NCBI RefSeq assembly: GCF_025753855.1
Contig: NZ_JAOWPT010000004.1
Coordinates: 534,174-598,173 of the forward strand
Length of the DNA stretch: 64,000 bases
DNA from: Mesorhizobium sp. ZC-5
Lineage (GTDB): Bacteria; Pseudomonadota; Alphaproteobacteria; Rhizobiales; Rhizobiaceae
Direction: 5' to 3'
Position numbers and translations under genes: made by a program. Of the stretch, positions 19,042 to 30,062 are shown piece after piece (position 1 is the first letter of the stretch; every line of letters begins with the position of its first letter). The notes below the pieces were generated by a model. It saw only the letters and a program-made list of their open reading frames with translations. It was not told the DNA's origin and made no database searches.

Positions 19042-19072
19042 ATTAGTGCATACTCATTCATTAGTCAATACT
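19042..19072 (-). promoter_or_regulatory. probable ArsR operator: two 13-bp direct repeats
   Basis: ATTAGTGCATACT (19042-19054) and ATTAGTCAATACT (19060-19072) differ at two positions and are offset by 18 bp, close to two helical turns. On the minus strand the second copy contains TTGACT, a candidate -35 box; 17 bases later comes TAATGA, a weak -10. The site lies 4-34 bp upstream of the ArsR gene start. Autoregulation is an inference. Confidence 0.5.
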
Positions 19073-19132
19073 ATTTGATTTCCATGTTCGGTATCTCAAC
19101 CGCTGGTCCTGCCCGACCGCCGGATCGGCGCC

Positions 19133-19170
19133 ACCAAAACAAAGAACCCGGCGGTTTCCCGCCGGGCTCT
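19133..19170 (-). terminator. rho-independent terminator of the LivK-like gene
   Basis: Read on the minus strand, AGAGCCCGGCGG pairs with CCGCCGGGTTCT around a GAAA loop (19143-19170), and a T-rich tract TTTGTTTTGG follows (19133-19143). It starts about 25 bp after the stop of the binding protein gene. The strong GC stem with tetraloop and T-tract makes this the best terminator in the window. Confidence 0.85.
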
Positions 19171-19195
19171 TGCATTCGTTTCTACTGGAACCGGA

Positions 19196-20410
19196 TCAGT
19201 TGACCTGGCCGACTTCCTTGAAGCCAGGGCCTTCAATGACCACCTCGATGATGACGCCCGGCACGTCGCCCGCCGCATCGAACTCCTGGGCACCGGAAGC
19301 GCCTTCGTAGTTGATGTCCGTGCCTGCGGCGATCAGCTTGACGGCCTTCTCCCATTCGCCCGGATAGATCGCCTCGCCAGGAGCGGACGCGACCTCGCGC
19401 AGCGCCTTCGAGACGCCTTCGCGGCTGTCGCTGCCGTTCTTCTGGATGGCCAGTGCCAACAGGAAGGCAGCGTCATAGGCCTGCGGGCCGAACGAGGCTG
19501 CCGGATCGAGGCCAGCGGCCTTCGCAAGTTCGGCGTACTTCGCCGTGCCCGGCGTTTCGGAGCGGCCGATCTTGGTGCCGATGAAACCGTCGAGCTTGCC
19601 TTCACCGATGTTCTTGACCAGCGAGTCGCTGATCATGCCGTCACCGCCGGCGAACTTGGAGAAGTCGCCGCCTTCGAGAGCCTGCCGGATGACCGTCTGG
19701 CCGGAGCCGTCGGCATAGGCGAGCACCACCAGCATGTCGGCGCCGGCCGAAGCCAGAGAGCCGAGCTCGGCGCGGTAGTCAGCCTTGCCGTCTTCATGCG
19801 CTTCCTTGGCGGCGACAGTGCCGCCTTCCTTCTTGAAGGCGGCGTCGAGCGCTTCGGCGAAACCCTTGCCGTAGTCGTTGTTGACGTAGGTGATAGCGAT
19901 GCTGTTGACGCCCTTGGTCTTCAGGATCTTGGCCAGCACGTCGCCGCTGTAGGCATCCGACGGCGTCGTGCGGAACAGAAGATCCTTGTCGTCGATGCTG
20001 GTCAGCGCCGGCGAGGTGGCGGCCGGCGAGACGATGACGACACCGCCCGGAATGGCCGCGCTGTTGGCGGCGGCGATGGTTTCGCCCGAGCAGAGCGGGC
20101 CGACCAGCGCCACGACCTTTTCCGCATTGACCATGCGGTCGGCGGCATTGGATGCAGCGGTGGCGTCTGCGCAGGTCGAATCACCCTGCACCATGGTCAG
20201 CTTGCCGCCGTCCAGGATGCCACCCTGTTCGTTGACCTGCTTGACCGCCAGTTCGGCGCCGGCGTGGATTGGTGGCACCAGGCTTTCGATCGGCCCGGTG
20301 AAACCGCCGAGGAAGCCTATCTTGACGTCGGCTGCCTGCGCGGCCGACGCCGCCAGCATGGCGATGCCAGCGACCGACGCGGCAAAAAGTTTGCGATTGA
20401 CGCTACGCAT
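19196..20410 (-). CDS. branched-chain amino acid-type ABC transporter substrate-binding protein (LivK-like)
   Basis: 404-residue periplasmic binding protein (Peripla_BP_6). A Sec signal peptide ends in AAQAA near residue 27. The mature part starts with VKIGFLGGFTGP and has the family block GPLCSGETIAAAN. It probably serves the LivGFHM-like transporter at 13977-17759, though it is on the opposite strand, separated from it by the ArsR operon. A GGGAGG ribosome binding site lies just upstream of the ATG, and a strong terminator follows. Separate transcription would allow the usual excess of binding protein over membrane components. Confidence 0.9.
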   Translation of the reverse strand: MRSVNRKLFAASVAGIAMLAASAAQAADVKIGFLGGFTGPIESLVPPIHAGAELAVKQVNEQGGILDGGKLTMVQGDSTCADATAASNAADRMVNAEKVVALVGPLCSGETIAAANSAAIPGGVVIVSPAATSPALTSIDDKDLLFRTTPSDAYSGDVLAKILKTKGVNSIAITYVNNDYGKGFAEALDAAFKKEGGTVAAKEAHEDGKADYRAELGSLASAGADMLVVLAYADGSGQTVIRQALEGGDFSKFAGGDGMISDSLVKNIGEGKLDGFIGTKIGRSETPGTAKYAELAKAAGLDPAASFGPQAYDAAFLLALAIQKNGSDSREGVSKALREVASAPGEAIYPGEWEKAVKLIAAGTDINYEGASGAQEFDAAGDVPGVIIEVVIEGPGFKEVGQVN

Positions 20411-20588
20411 GTGAATACCTCCCTATAACCCTAGCTACTTGCAGCGTATTTTCTCCGGCAGGCTTGCCGGATGAAGCCTCGATACTGTGATTGCCGGCGC
20501 GGTTTGTAAAGCGGCTCTGTTTGCAGATTACAAACACGCTGCTGGCGCAGTTAATGGCGATTGGTAGGTCCAAGCGCTGCGAGAGCGT

Positions 20589-21854
20589 TCAGGCTTGTTC
20601 CGCCGGTCGGCCGAAGCGGACACGGCTTGCCTTGTTCGAGCGCAACAGCAGAAAGACCATGACGGCGATGTTGAGCAGGTTCCAGGCGATGCCATTGAGG
20701 AACGCCATGGCGTAGGAGCCGGTCAGGTCATAAATCCAGCCGGACATCCAGCCGCCCAGCGCCATGCCGAGGATCGTCGCCATCACCACGGTGCCGACGC
20801 GCCGTCCCGCTTCCGATGCCGGCATGTATTCCCTGACGATAATGGCGTAGCAGGGCACGATGCCGCCTTGCGACAGGCCGAAGACCAGCGACACGATGTA
20901 GAGCGACGCCAGACCATCGAAGGGAATGTAGAAGAACAGCGCCAGGCATTGCAGCACCGAGCCGAGGAGAAGTGTCTTGATGCCGCCGATGCGGTCGGCA
21001 AGAAACCCGGATGCCAGCCGGCTGACGACGCCGGCGGCCAGCATGACCGACAGCATTTCGGCGCCGCGGGCGACGCCATAGCCGAGATCCATGCAGTAGG
21101 CGACGATGTGCACCTGTGGCATCGACATGGCAACGCAGCAGCCCAGGCCCGCAACCACCAGCATCGCCTGCAACAGGCCGGGCGACACGCCGATCGGCTG
21201 GGTAAGGATCGCCTTGGCGCCGGCGCCGCCGGCCAGCAATTCGCGCGGCAGCTTGCGGCGCAGCATCAGGAGCAGCGGCAGCATGGTGACGAGGCAAATG
21301 ACCCCGATGCCGATGTAGGTGGTACGCCACCCCTCCGACAGGATGAAGGGCGGCATGGCGACCGGCCACAGCGCGCCGGCGAGATAATTGCCCGACGCTG
21401 CGGTCGCCACCGCGATGCCGCGGCGCTTGACAAACCAATGCGAGATATCGGCGATCAGCGGGCCGAAGGTCGCCGACGATCCGATGCCGATCAAAAGACC
21501 CTGGACGATCGAGAACTGGGTGATCGACCCGGCCAGCGCCGCGAGAATGAAACCCGCGCCGAGCATCAGAGCGCCGATGAGCGCCGGCAGGACGAAGCCG
21601 AGCCGATCGATGGAGCGGCCGATGACGACGTTGCCCAGCGCGAAACCGAGCATCGTCATCGTGTAGGGCAGCGACGCGTCGGCCCGATCGACACCGAATT
21701 CGGCCTGCACCGAGGGCAGCACGACGACGACGGCCCACATGCCGGCGCCGCCGATCGTCGCCAGCACCGTCGAGATGAAGAGCCGCGTCCACGCATACCG
21801 CCCGTCGATATCGCTGGCGGCGGAGGTGCCCGGAGATGGATGCGAAATCGGCAT
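20589..21854 (-). CDS. MFS transporter, OFA/monocarboxylate-like
   Basis: 421-residue major facilitator with about twelve hydrophobic segments. Visible family features are the first helix TVLATIGGAGMWAVVVVLPS, the loop GRSIDRLG (motif A-like) between helices 2 and 3, and the second-half loop SGFLADRIGG. ATG at 21854 is chosen because AGGAG lies upstream; a TTG 15 codons earlier (21899) would extend it but has no ribosome site. The overall pattern fits oxalate/formate or monocarboxylate transporters. Substrate unknown. It appears monocistronic. Confidence 0.85.
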   Translation of the reverse strand: MPISHPSPGTSAASDIDGRYAWTRLFISTVLATIGGAGMWAVVVVLPSVQAEFGVDRADASLPYTMTMLGFALGNVVIGRSIDRLGFVLPALIGALMLGAGFILAALAGSITQFSIVQGLLIGIGSSATFGPLIADISHWFVKRRGIAVATAASGNYLAGALWPVAMPPFILSEGWRTTYIGIGVICLVTMLPLLLMLRRKLPRELLAGGAGAKAILTQPIGVSPGLLQAMLVVAGLGCCVAMSMPQVHIVAYCMDLGYGVARGAEMLSVMLAAGVVSRLASGFLADRIGGIKTLLLGSVLQCLALFFYIPFDGLASLYIVSLVFGLSQGGIVPCYAIIVREYMPASEAGRRVGTVVMATILGMALGGWMSGWIYDLTGSYAMAFLNGIAWNLLNIAVMVFLLLRSNKASRVRFGRPAEQA

Positions 21855-21999
21855 TTTGGCCGCGGCTCCTTGTGCAATCGGTCCGCAACCTTTGCCCAAT
21901 CCGTTGTCAGTGTCAGCGCCACAGGCCGTTTTCTACCGTTCCAGACTGCAACCGGCGCACGCCGACCCCGTTATCCCGGTGGAAAAGGAGCGCCTCACC

Positions 22000-22284
22000 A
22001 TGAACGATAACCGCAAGCCTTATGGAACCGACCGCGACCCCGCACCGGAGCGCGACGATCTGGAAGATCGGAGCCGTCCGACCGACAGCGGCGTCGAGGC
22101 AGACCTCCCAAACGAAGATGTCCTCGCTCACATCGAGGAGATCGAGGAACAGGAGGCCGAGGACGAGATCGACGACGACGACAATCCGTATCAGGAGAGC
22201 GACGAAGCGCTGCCGGACGACGCCGAGGAAGCGGCGATCAGCCGCCATCCTTCACGTGAAGGCGGCCGATTCGACGAGATATGA
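22000..22284 (+). CDS. small acidic protein of unknown function
   Basis: 94-residue, very hydrophilic and acidic protein with runs such as EEIEEQEAEDEIDDDD in its middle and no predicted membrane segment or cysteine. AAGGAG (21985-21990) sits 9 bp before the ATG, which supports real translation. Composition suggests a disordered cytoplasmic protein. I recognise similar short acidic hypotheticals in rhizobial genomes but no function. It is divergent from the MFS gene and convergent with the lipoamide dehydrogenase gene. Confidence 0.7.
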   Translation: MNDNRKPYGTDRDPAPERDDLEDRSRPTDSGVEADLPNEDVLAHIEEIEEQEAEDEIDDDDNPYQESDEALPDDAEEAAISRHPSREGGRFDEI

Positions 22285-22306
22285 CCGCGACCGCTGTAAT
22301 GGCAAA

Positions 22307-23704
<1,398 letters not shown>

Positions 23705-23708
23705 CGGC

Positions 23709-25085
23709 TCAGCTTTCGACAAAAATCAATGCGGGTGTTTCCAGCAGCGTCTTGATGCGCTGCACGAACACCGCCGCGTCCCAGCCGTCGATCACGCGGT
23801 GGTCGAAGCTGGAGGAGAGGTTCATCATCTTGCGCGGGACGAACTGGGTGCCGTCCCACATCGGCCGCACCATCATCTTGTTGACGCCGACAATCGCTAC
23901 TTCCGGATAATTGATGACCGGTGTCGTGGCGATGCCGCCCATGGCGCCGAGCGAGGTGATGGTGATGGTCGAGCCGGATAGTTCCTCGCGAGTGGCAGTG
24001 CCCTTCTTGGCCGCTTCAGCCAGCCGGTTGACCTCGGCGCCGCAATCCCACAGATCGCGCGCTTCGGCGTGCTTGACCACGGGAACCACGAGGCCCGTCG
24101 GCGTCTGCGCGGCGATGCCGATATGGATGCCGCCGTGCTGGTGGATGACACCGGCATCGTCGTCGTAGAGCGAATTGAGGTTCGGCTGCTCGCCGATCGC
24201 CTTCACCATCGCCCGCATCAGGAACGGCAGCATGGTGAGCTTCGGCCGGTCGGCGCGCTTTTCCTTGTTGAGCGCCGCGCGCAGCTCCTCCAGCGCGGTC
24301 ACGTCGACCTCCTCGACATAGGTGATGTGCGGGATGCGCGACTTCGACAGCGCCATCTTTTCCGCGATTCTGCGACGCAAGCCGATGACCTTGATGTCCT
24401 CGACCGAATAGTTCTCGGCAAGACCGGAAGCCCGCGCCGCCTGCGGGCCGCGCGCGATGAAGGCCTCGACGTCCTCGTGGCTGATGCGACCAGCGGGACC
24501 GCTGCCGGCAACCTGGCGAAGATCGATACCGGCTTCCTTCGCCCGCAGCCGAACGGCCGGCGATGCGAGCGGCCTTTCGCCTTCGGGGCGCGGCGCGCCG
24601 GTGATGGCGGGAACCTTTGTACCCCCACCCCTAGCCCCTCCCCTCAAGGGGGAGGGGGATTCGGTTTGCACTTTTTCCTCGCCCGTAGCGGCCTTTTGCC
24701 TCTCGCTTTTTGAAGCGGAAGCGGCGAGTTGTCCCCCTCCCCCTTGAGGGGAGGGGCTAGGGGTGGGGGTGTCCTGCTTCTCCGACGTAGGCTTCGATTC
24801 GGCCTTCGCCGGCGCTGCCTCACCCTCTTTGAAATTCCCCTCGCCTTCCACCTTGAGCCGGATCAGCGGCGAACCGACCGGCACCGTGTCGCCGATCTCC
24901 GCGCCCAGCCAGAGGATTTCGCCGTCAACCGGCGACGGGATCTCGACGGTCGCCTTGTCGGTCATCACCGCCGCCAGGACAGTGTCCTCGCGCACGAGGT
25001 CGCCAACCTTGACGTGCCACTCAACGAGTTCAGCCTCGGCAACGCCTTCACCGACATCCGGGAGCTTTATGACATGCTCGCCCAT
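23709..25085 (-). CDS. bkdB: dihydrolipoyl acyltransferase (E2) of branched-chain 2-oxoacid dehydrogenase
   Basis: 458-residue E2 core. An N-terminal lipoyl domain carries the modified lysine in MTDKAT (K44). A low-complexity linker follows (about 80-165), then the E3/E1-binding domain starting at [14 protein letters not shown]. The catalytic acyltransferase domain ends in FDHRVIDG with H429 and D433. Residues 106-155 are encoded by a 150-bp repeat unit with perfect 39-bp inverted arms, an in-frame insertion that gives [13 protein letters not shown]... and ...[13 protein letters not shown]. Because it lies in a flexible linker, the enzyme should still work. The gene follows E1beta by 2 bp. 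Confidence 0.94.
   Translation of the reverse strand: MGEHVIKLPDVGEGVAEAELVEWHVKVGDLVREDTVLAAVMTDKATVEIPSPVDGEILWLGAEIGDTVPVGSPLIRLKVEGEGNFKEGEAAPAKAESKPTSEKQDTPTPSPSPQGGGGQLAASASKSERQKAATGEEKVQTESPSPLRGGARGGGTKVPAITGAPRPEGERPLASPAVRLRAKEAGIDLRQVAGSGPAGRISHEDVEAFIARGPQAARASGLAENYSVEDIKVIGLRRRIAEKMALSKSRIPHITYVEEVDVTALEELRAALNKEKRADRPKLTMLPFLMRAMVKAIGEQPNLNSLYDDDAGVIHQHGGIHIGIAAQTPTGLVVPVVKHAEARDLWDCGAEVNRLAEAAKKGTATREELSGSTITITSLGAMGGIATTPVINYPEVAIVGVNKMMVRPMWDGTQFVPRKMMNLSSSFDHRVIDGWDAAVFVQRIKTLLETPALIFVES
24621..24770. repeat. palindromic repeat element inserted in frame in bkdB
   Basis: Two 39-bp arms (24621-24659 and 24732-24770) are exact reverse complements of each other, separated by 72 bp. 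Each arm is a run of C-rich then G-rich sequence with a central CTCAAGG or CCTTGAG. Total length is 150 bp, exactly codons 106-155 of the E2 gene, so the reading frame is kept. Similar C-rich arms occur as dispersed repeats in Mesorhizobium-like genomes, from memory. It resembles the Rickettsia palindromic elements that sit inside genes. Confidence 0.85.
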
Positions 25086-25087
25086 GA

Positions 25088-26101
25088 TCAGGCCTCCATG
25101 GTTTCGAGCAAGGCCCGGCCGACACGCGCTGGCCCGGGGAAATAATCCCACTCCTGCGCATGCGGATAGGGCGTGTCCCAGCCGGCAACGCGCGCCACCG
25201 GCGCTTCGAGATGGAAGAAACAGTTTTCCTGCACCAGCGCCGCAAGTTCGGCGCCGAAACCGGACGTCAGCGTCGCTTCGTGCACGACCACGCAGCGGCC
25301 GGTCTTCTTGACCGAAGCGACGATGGTTTCGAGGTCGAGCGGCAACAGCGTCCTGAGATCGATCACCTCGGCATCGATGCCGGTCTCGGCGGCGGCCGCC
25401 TCGGCGACGTAGACCATCGTACCGTAGGCGAGAATGGTGAGGGCAGCACCGGGCCGGCGCACCACCGCCTTGCCGAGCGGCACGGTAAAATGGCCTTCTG
25501 GCACCTCGCCGAGTTCGTGTTTCGACCATGGCGTCACCGGCCGGTCGTGGTGGCCGTCGAAAGGCCCGTTGTAGAGCCGCTTCGGCTCGAGGAAGATTAC
25601 CGGGTCGGGATCCTCGATCGATGAGATGAGCAGGCCTTTGGCGTCGTGTGGATTGGACGGCACCACGACTTTCAGGCCGGAAACATGCGTGAAAAGCGCT
25701 TCCGGGCTCTGGCTGTGCGTTTGGCCGCCGAAAATACCGCCGCCGGTCGGCATGCGGATGACGATCGGACAGGTGAAGCCGCCATTGGAACGGTAGCGCA
25801 GCCTGGCGGCCTCCGAGACGATCTGATCGTAGGCCGGGTAGACGTAGTCGGCGAACTGCACCTCCACGCACGGCCGCAAACCGTAGGCCGCCATGCCGAT
25901 CGCCGTGCCGACGATGCCGAGTTCGCTGATCGGCGCATCGAAGCAGCGGCTGGTGCCGTATTTTTGCTGCAGTCCCTGCGTGCAGCGGAAGACACCGCCG
26001 AAATAGCCGACGTCCTCGCCGAAGACGACGACGTTGTCGTCGCGCTCCATGGACACATCCATGGCGCCGCGAATGGCCTCAATCATGGTCATGCGTGGCA
26101 T
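25088..26101 (-). CDS. bkdA2: 2-oxoisovalerate dehydrogenase E1 beta subunit
   Basis: 337-residue beta subunit of the thiamine-diphosphate E1 component that decarboxylates branched-chain 2-oxoacids. Conserved blocks are VVVFGEDVGYFGGVFR (the ThDP-contacting glutamate lies in GEDV), DAPISELGIVG and FADYVYPAYDQI. ATG at 26101 is chosen because it comes 4 bp after the E1alpha stop and matches the usual N-terminus (MTMIEAIRGAMD); an upstream extension shadows E1alpha. It forms an alpha2beta2 tetramer with the upstream gene product. Confidence 0.94.
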   Translation of the reverse strand: MPRMTMIEAIRGAMDVSMERDDNVVVFGEDVGYFGGVFRCTQGLQQKYGTSRCFDAPISELGIVGTAIGMAAYGLRPCVEVQFADYVYPAYDQIVSEAARLRYRSNGGFTCPIVIRMPTGGGIFGGQTHSQSPEALFTHVSGLKVVVPSNPHDAKGLLISSIEDPDPVIFLEPKRLYNGPFDGHHDRPVTPWSKHELGEVPEGHFTVPLGKAVVRRPGAALTILAYGTMVYVAEAAAAETGIDAEVIDLRTLLPLDLETIVASVKKTGRCVVVHEATLTSGFGAELAALVQENCFFHLEAPVARVAGWDTPYPHAQEWDYFPGPARVGRALLETMEA

Positions 26102-26105
26102 GGGG

Positions 26106-27356
<1,251 letters not shown>

Positions 27357-27444
27357 TTATTCTTGGCTTGCCGACAAGGCAGCCCGTGGAGCCAATTACA
27401 TTCAACCGTCACGGTCAAGCACCTCGGATTGGGACACCGGCGTC

Positions 27445-27909
27445 TCATAGGGGCAGCGCCGTCGTCGACTTGATTTCCGAGAGCGAGATGACCGAATTCA
27501 CCTCCTGCACTCCCGGCAGCCTGCTGAGTTTTTCGAAGAAGAACGAATGGTAGGCGTCGATGTCGGCGGTGACGACGCGGATCAGGAAGTCGAACGTCCC
27601 CATCAGGACGTGGCATTCAAGGACCTCAGGAAAGCCACGTATTCGGCCGGCGAATTCGTCGAGGTTCTGGCGGCCATGCATGGTCAGCTTCACCAGCGCG
27701 AAGACCTGGGCGTTGAGCCCAACCTTGCGGCGGTCGACGATGGCGACCTGCCGGTTGATATAGCCTTCGTCCTTGAGCCGCTGGATGCGCCGCCAGCAGG
27801 GCGATTGCGAAATGCCGACCAAGTCGGCGATTTCCGCGGTGGAGCGGGAAGCGTCCTCCTGCATCAGCCCGAGGATGCGGCGGTCGAAATCGTCGAGATC
27901 GTCCGGCAT
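27445..27909 (-). CDS. bkdR: Lrp/AsnC family regulator, BkdR-like
   Basis: 154-residue regulator with an N-terminal winged HTH (DDFDRRILGLMQEDASRSTAEIADLVGISQSPCWRRIQRL) and a C-terminal RAM ligand-binding domain (VLECHVLMGTFDFLIRVV...). Its place between the bkd operon and a divergent leucine dehydrogenase gene matches BkdR of pseudomonads, an Lrp-type activator responding to branched-chain amino acids. The symbol is assigned by family and position, not by a proven orthology. Confidence 0.85.
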   Translation of the reverse strand: MPDDLDDFDRRILGLMQEDASRSTAEIADLVGISQSPCWRRIQRLKDEGYINRQVAIVDRRKVGLNAQVFALVKLTMHGRQNLDEFAGRIRGFPEVLECHVLMGTFDFLIRVVTADIDAYHSFFFEKLSRLPGVQEVNSVISLSEIKSTTALPL

Positions 27910-27943
27910 TGATTATTCCCCATTTGTGGATGGTCGGGTCCAT

Positions 27944-27976
27944 TTATGCGCTGAATTATGCGTTTGGCAATATAAT
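27944..27976 (+). promoter_or_regulatory. probable leucine dehydrogenase promoter with repeated TTATGCG
   Basis: A perfect -10 box TATAAT lies at 27971-27976 in an A/T-rich gap between the Lrp-type and leucine dehydrogenase genes. No good -35 box is at the right distance, which fits activator dependence. TTATGCG occurs at 27944-27950 and 27956-27962, 12 bp apart, and the region is a candidate Lrp-type binding site. The long 5' leader (about 65 nt) then runs to the ATG at 28047. Confidence 0.45.
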
Positions 27977-28046
27977 AGGCATGAAATTTCCACATCCGGT
28001 GATTACAATTCTAGCAATCATAGCCGTGTTCATCGTGGAGGACCTG

Positions 28047-29105
28047 ATGGCCGCCGTTTCCAGCATCACCCAACCTGAAAAGGTAAGCTTCTTCGAGGAT
28101 CCGGCAACCGGCCTCGAGGCAATCGTGGTCCTGCACTCGACCGCGCTTGGGCCTGCAGCCGGCGGGTGCCGTTTCTGGACCTACGCCGATCGCAACGACG
28201 CCACCACCGACGCGATGCGGCTTGCCGCCGGCATGACCTACAAGAACGCACTGGCCGGCCTGCCCTTCGGCGGCGGCAAGGCCGTCATCCTGCGTCCTGC
28301 AGGCGAATTCCACCGCACCGCCCTTTTCAAGGCGTTCGGCAAGGCCGTGGACAGCCTCGGCGGCGCCTATGTCACCGCCGAAGACGTCGGCACGCTGGTT
28401 TCCGACATGCAGGCCGTCCGCTCGGTGACCCGGCATGTCGCCGGACTGCCCTCCGAGGGCAGCAGCGCCGGCGGCGACCCGTCGCCGTGGACCGCGCTCG
28501 GCGTGTTCCTTTCGATGCGGCATGCGGCGGAGCGCCGTCTCGGCGGACGCCTCGCCGGCAAGACCGTGGCCGTCCAGGGTGTCGGCAATGTCGGCATGGA
28601 GCTCTGCCATCTGCTGCATCAGGAAGGCGCCAACCTCGTCGTCGCCGACGGCTCGGCGGAGCGCGCGGCCAAGGCAGCGCATCTCTACGGCGCGGTCCTC
28701 GTCTCCCCGGAGGAACTGCTTGCGACGGAAGTGGACATCGTGGCGCCATGCGCGCTGGGCGCCATCCTCAACGAGCGTTCGATCGCCGGCCTCAAGGCCA
28801 AGGTGGTGTGCGGCGGCGCCAACAACCAGCTCGCGACGCCGGAAGACGGCCGCCGGCTCTCGGCGCGCGGCATCCTCTACGCTCCCGACTACCTGGTGAA
28901 TGCCGGCGGCATCATCAACGTCGTCGCCGAGCACATGAACGAGACGACCACGGCAGTCGACGAGCGCGTGCGCCGCATCCCGGAGCGGCTTGCTGCCGTG
29001 TTCGACGCCGCCGAAACCAGCGGCGAAGGCCCCAACTTCATCGCCGACGCGATGGCCCGCGCCATAGTCGCCGACGCGCGCCGGTTCGACAGGTCGGCTG
29101 CCTGA
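28047..29105 (+). CDS. leucine dehydrogenase (Glu/Leu/Phe/Val dehydrogenase family)
   Basis: 352-residue NAD-dependent amino acid dehydrogenase that converts Leu, Ile or Val to the 2-oxoacid, the substrate of the neighbouring bkd complex. The family signature LPFGGGK (K78 catalytic) and the substrate lysine K66 in AGMTYKNALAG are present. VQGVGNVGMELC is the NAD-binding P-loop-like motif. ATG at 28047 is chosen because GGAGG lies 5 bp upstream and the length matches leucine dehydrogenases; the same frame is open to 27909, but that stretch is A/T-rich promoter sequence. It is divergent from the Lrp-type gene. Confidence 0.92.
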   Translation: MAAVSSITQPEKVSFFEDPATGLEAIVVLHSTALGPAAGGCRFWTYADRNDATTDAMRLAAGMTYKNALAGLPFGGGKAVILRPAGEFHRTALFKAFGKAVDSLGGAYVTAEDVGTLVSDMQAVRSVTRHVAGLPSEGSSAGGDPSPWTALGVFLSMRHAAERRLGGRLAGKTVAVQGVGNVGMELCHLLHQEGANLVVADGSAERAAKAAHLYGAVLVSPEELLATEVDIVAPCALGAILNERSIAGLKAKVVCGGANNQLATPEDGRRLSARGILYAPDYLVNAGGIINVVAEHMNETTTAVDERVRRIPERLAAVFDAAETSGEGPNFIADAMARAIVADARRFDRSAA

Positions 29106-29123
29106 TAATTTCCTTCTGCCGGC

Positions 29124-29879
29124 TCAGGCCAGCGGGCTGGCGGCACGCTCGATCGCCGAAGCATCTTCGCCGAAGCCGCGGGTCGCGCGCACCGACGCTT
29201 CCAGCAAAGGGCGCGCCATCCGGGCTAGGAATGAGGCATCGACGCGCGAGCGCGGGCCGGCAAGCGTGAGCGCGCCGATCAGCGCCCTGCCCGGCCCGAA
29301 CACCGGCGCCGAAATGCCAGCTGTCTCCGGATCGCGGTCGCCAAGCGACACATAGTGATAGGTCCGGCGAATCGTCTCATAAGGCTCGCCCTCGGCACCG
29401 GAAAACGCCGCAAGCACCCGCCCTCCTGAACCGGCAAGCAGGGGCAGCACATCGCCTTCGCGCACCATGTAGCGGATCGCATGCTTGGATTCGATCCGGT
29501 AGAGGCAGGTCCGCATGTCGCCCGACCGCACGTAGAAGGCGACACTTTCCAGGCTGAGGTCGGAAAGATCGCGCATCACCGGAAGTAGCACATCCATGGC
29601 GACGAAGGACCGCTGGTAGAGGGCACCGAGCCGGAACGCCGCGGGACCGATCCGATAACGGCCGTCATCAAGCCTTTCCAGCAACTGCCCCCTAATCAGC
29701 GAACCGGACAGCCGCAGAATCGTGCTCTTGTAGAAGCCGGTTCGCGCCGCGATCTCGGCGAGACTGAGCGACCTGTCAGCCGTCGTGAAGACATTCAGTA
29801 TGGAAATCGCGCGGTCGAGCGCGGCCACCCCATCCGCCGCTGGAGTAGGTTCGTCCGATTGTTCTATTGCGGATGACAC
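29124..29879 (-). CDS. IclR family transcriptional regulator
   Basis: 251-residue regulator. The N-terminal winged HTH reads ALDRAISILNVF...LSLAEIAARTGFYKSTILRLSGSL, and the C-terminal effector domain contains the usual GISAPVFG block. GTG at 29879 is chosen since GGG-rich sequence precedes it; a TTG at 29897 is possible but lacks a ribosome site. It is divergent from the TctC gene and a set of palindromes lies between them, so it probably controls the transporter and CoA pathway genes in response to their substrate. Confidence 0.88.
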   Translation of the reverse strand: MSSAIEQSDEPTPAADGVAALDRAISILNVFTTADRSLSLAEIAARTGFYKSTILRLSGSLIRGQLLERLDDGRYRIGPAAFRLGALYQRSFVAMDVLLPVMRDLSDLSLESVAFYVRSGDMRTCLYRIESKHAIRYMVREGDVLPLLAGSGGRVLAAFSGAEGEPYETIRRTYHYVSLGDRDPETAGISAPVFGPGRALIGALTLAGPRSRVDASFLARMARPLLEASVRATRGFGEDASAIERAASPLA

Positions 29880-29934
29880 GGTCCCAAAACCCTGCAATTG
29901 TGGATGTGCACGGCTGATATTGGCCGAGAAGGAG

Positions 29935-29974
29935 CGTTCTGTCTAGCAGAATACCGTTTTACTTGACAGAACGG
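29935..29974. promoter_or_regulatory. nested palindromes, probable IclR operator
   Basis: CGTTCTGTC (29935-29943) and GACAGAACG (29965-29973) are a perfect inverted repeat with a 21-bp centre. Inside it lie TTCTG-TCTAG-CAGAA (29937-29951) and CCGTT...AACGG (29954-29958, 29970-29974). TTGACA at 29964-29969 could be a -35 box for tctC. The site is in the 183-bp gap between the IclR and TctC genes. Binding is inferred from position and symmetry. Confidence 0.55.
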
Positions 29975-30062
29975 CCTGTAGTTGGCATCAGTGCGTTGAT
30001 GTGCCTGGGAGCAGGCATATCCGGTAGGCACCGGGGCAGGTGTCGCGATTGGGAGGAATAAC

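Noticed and set aside
20455..20470. CCGGCA-GGCT-TGCCGG as a terminator of the MFS gene
   Set aside because: No T-run on the minus strand and 120 bp away from the MFS stop; it may only be a leader stem of the LivK-like gene.
20595..22010. 471-codon plus-strand frame opposite the MFS gene
   Set aside because: Antisense shadow with His/Arg/Gln-rich low-complexity translation; MFS helices are clear on the minus strand.
24621..24770. CRISPR-like or tandem repeat array
   Set aside because: Only two arms, inverted and not direct, with a coding 72-bp centre.
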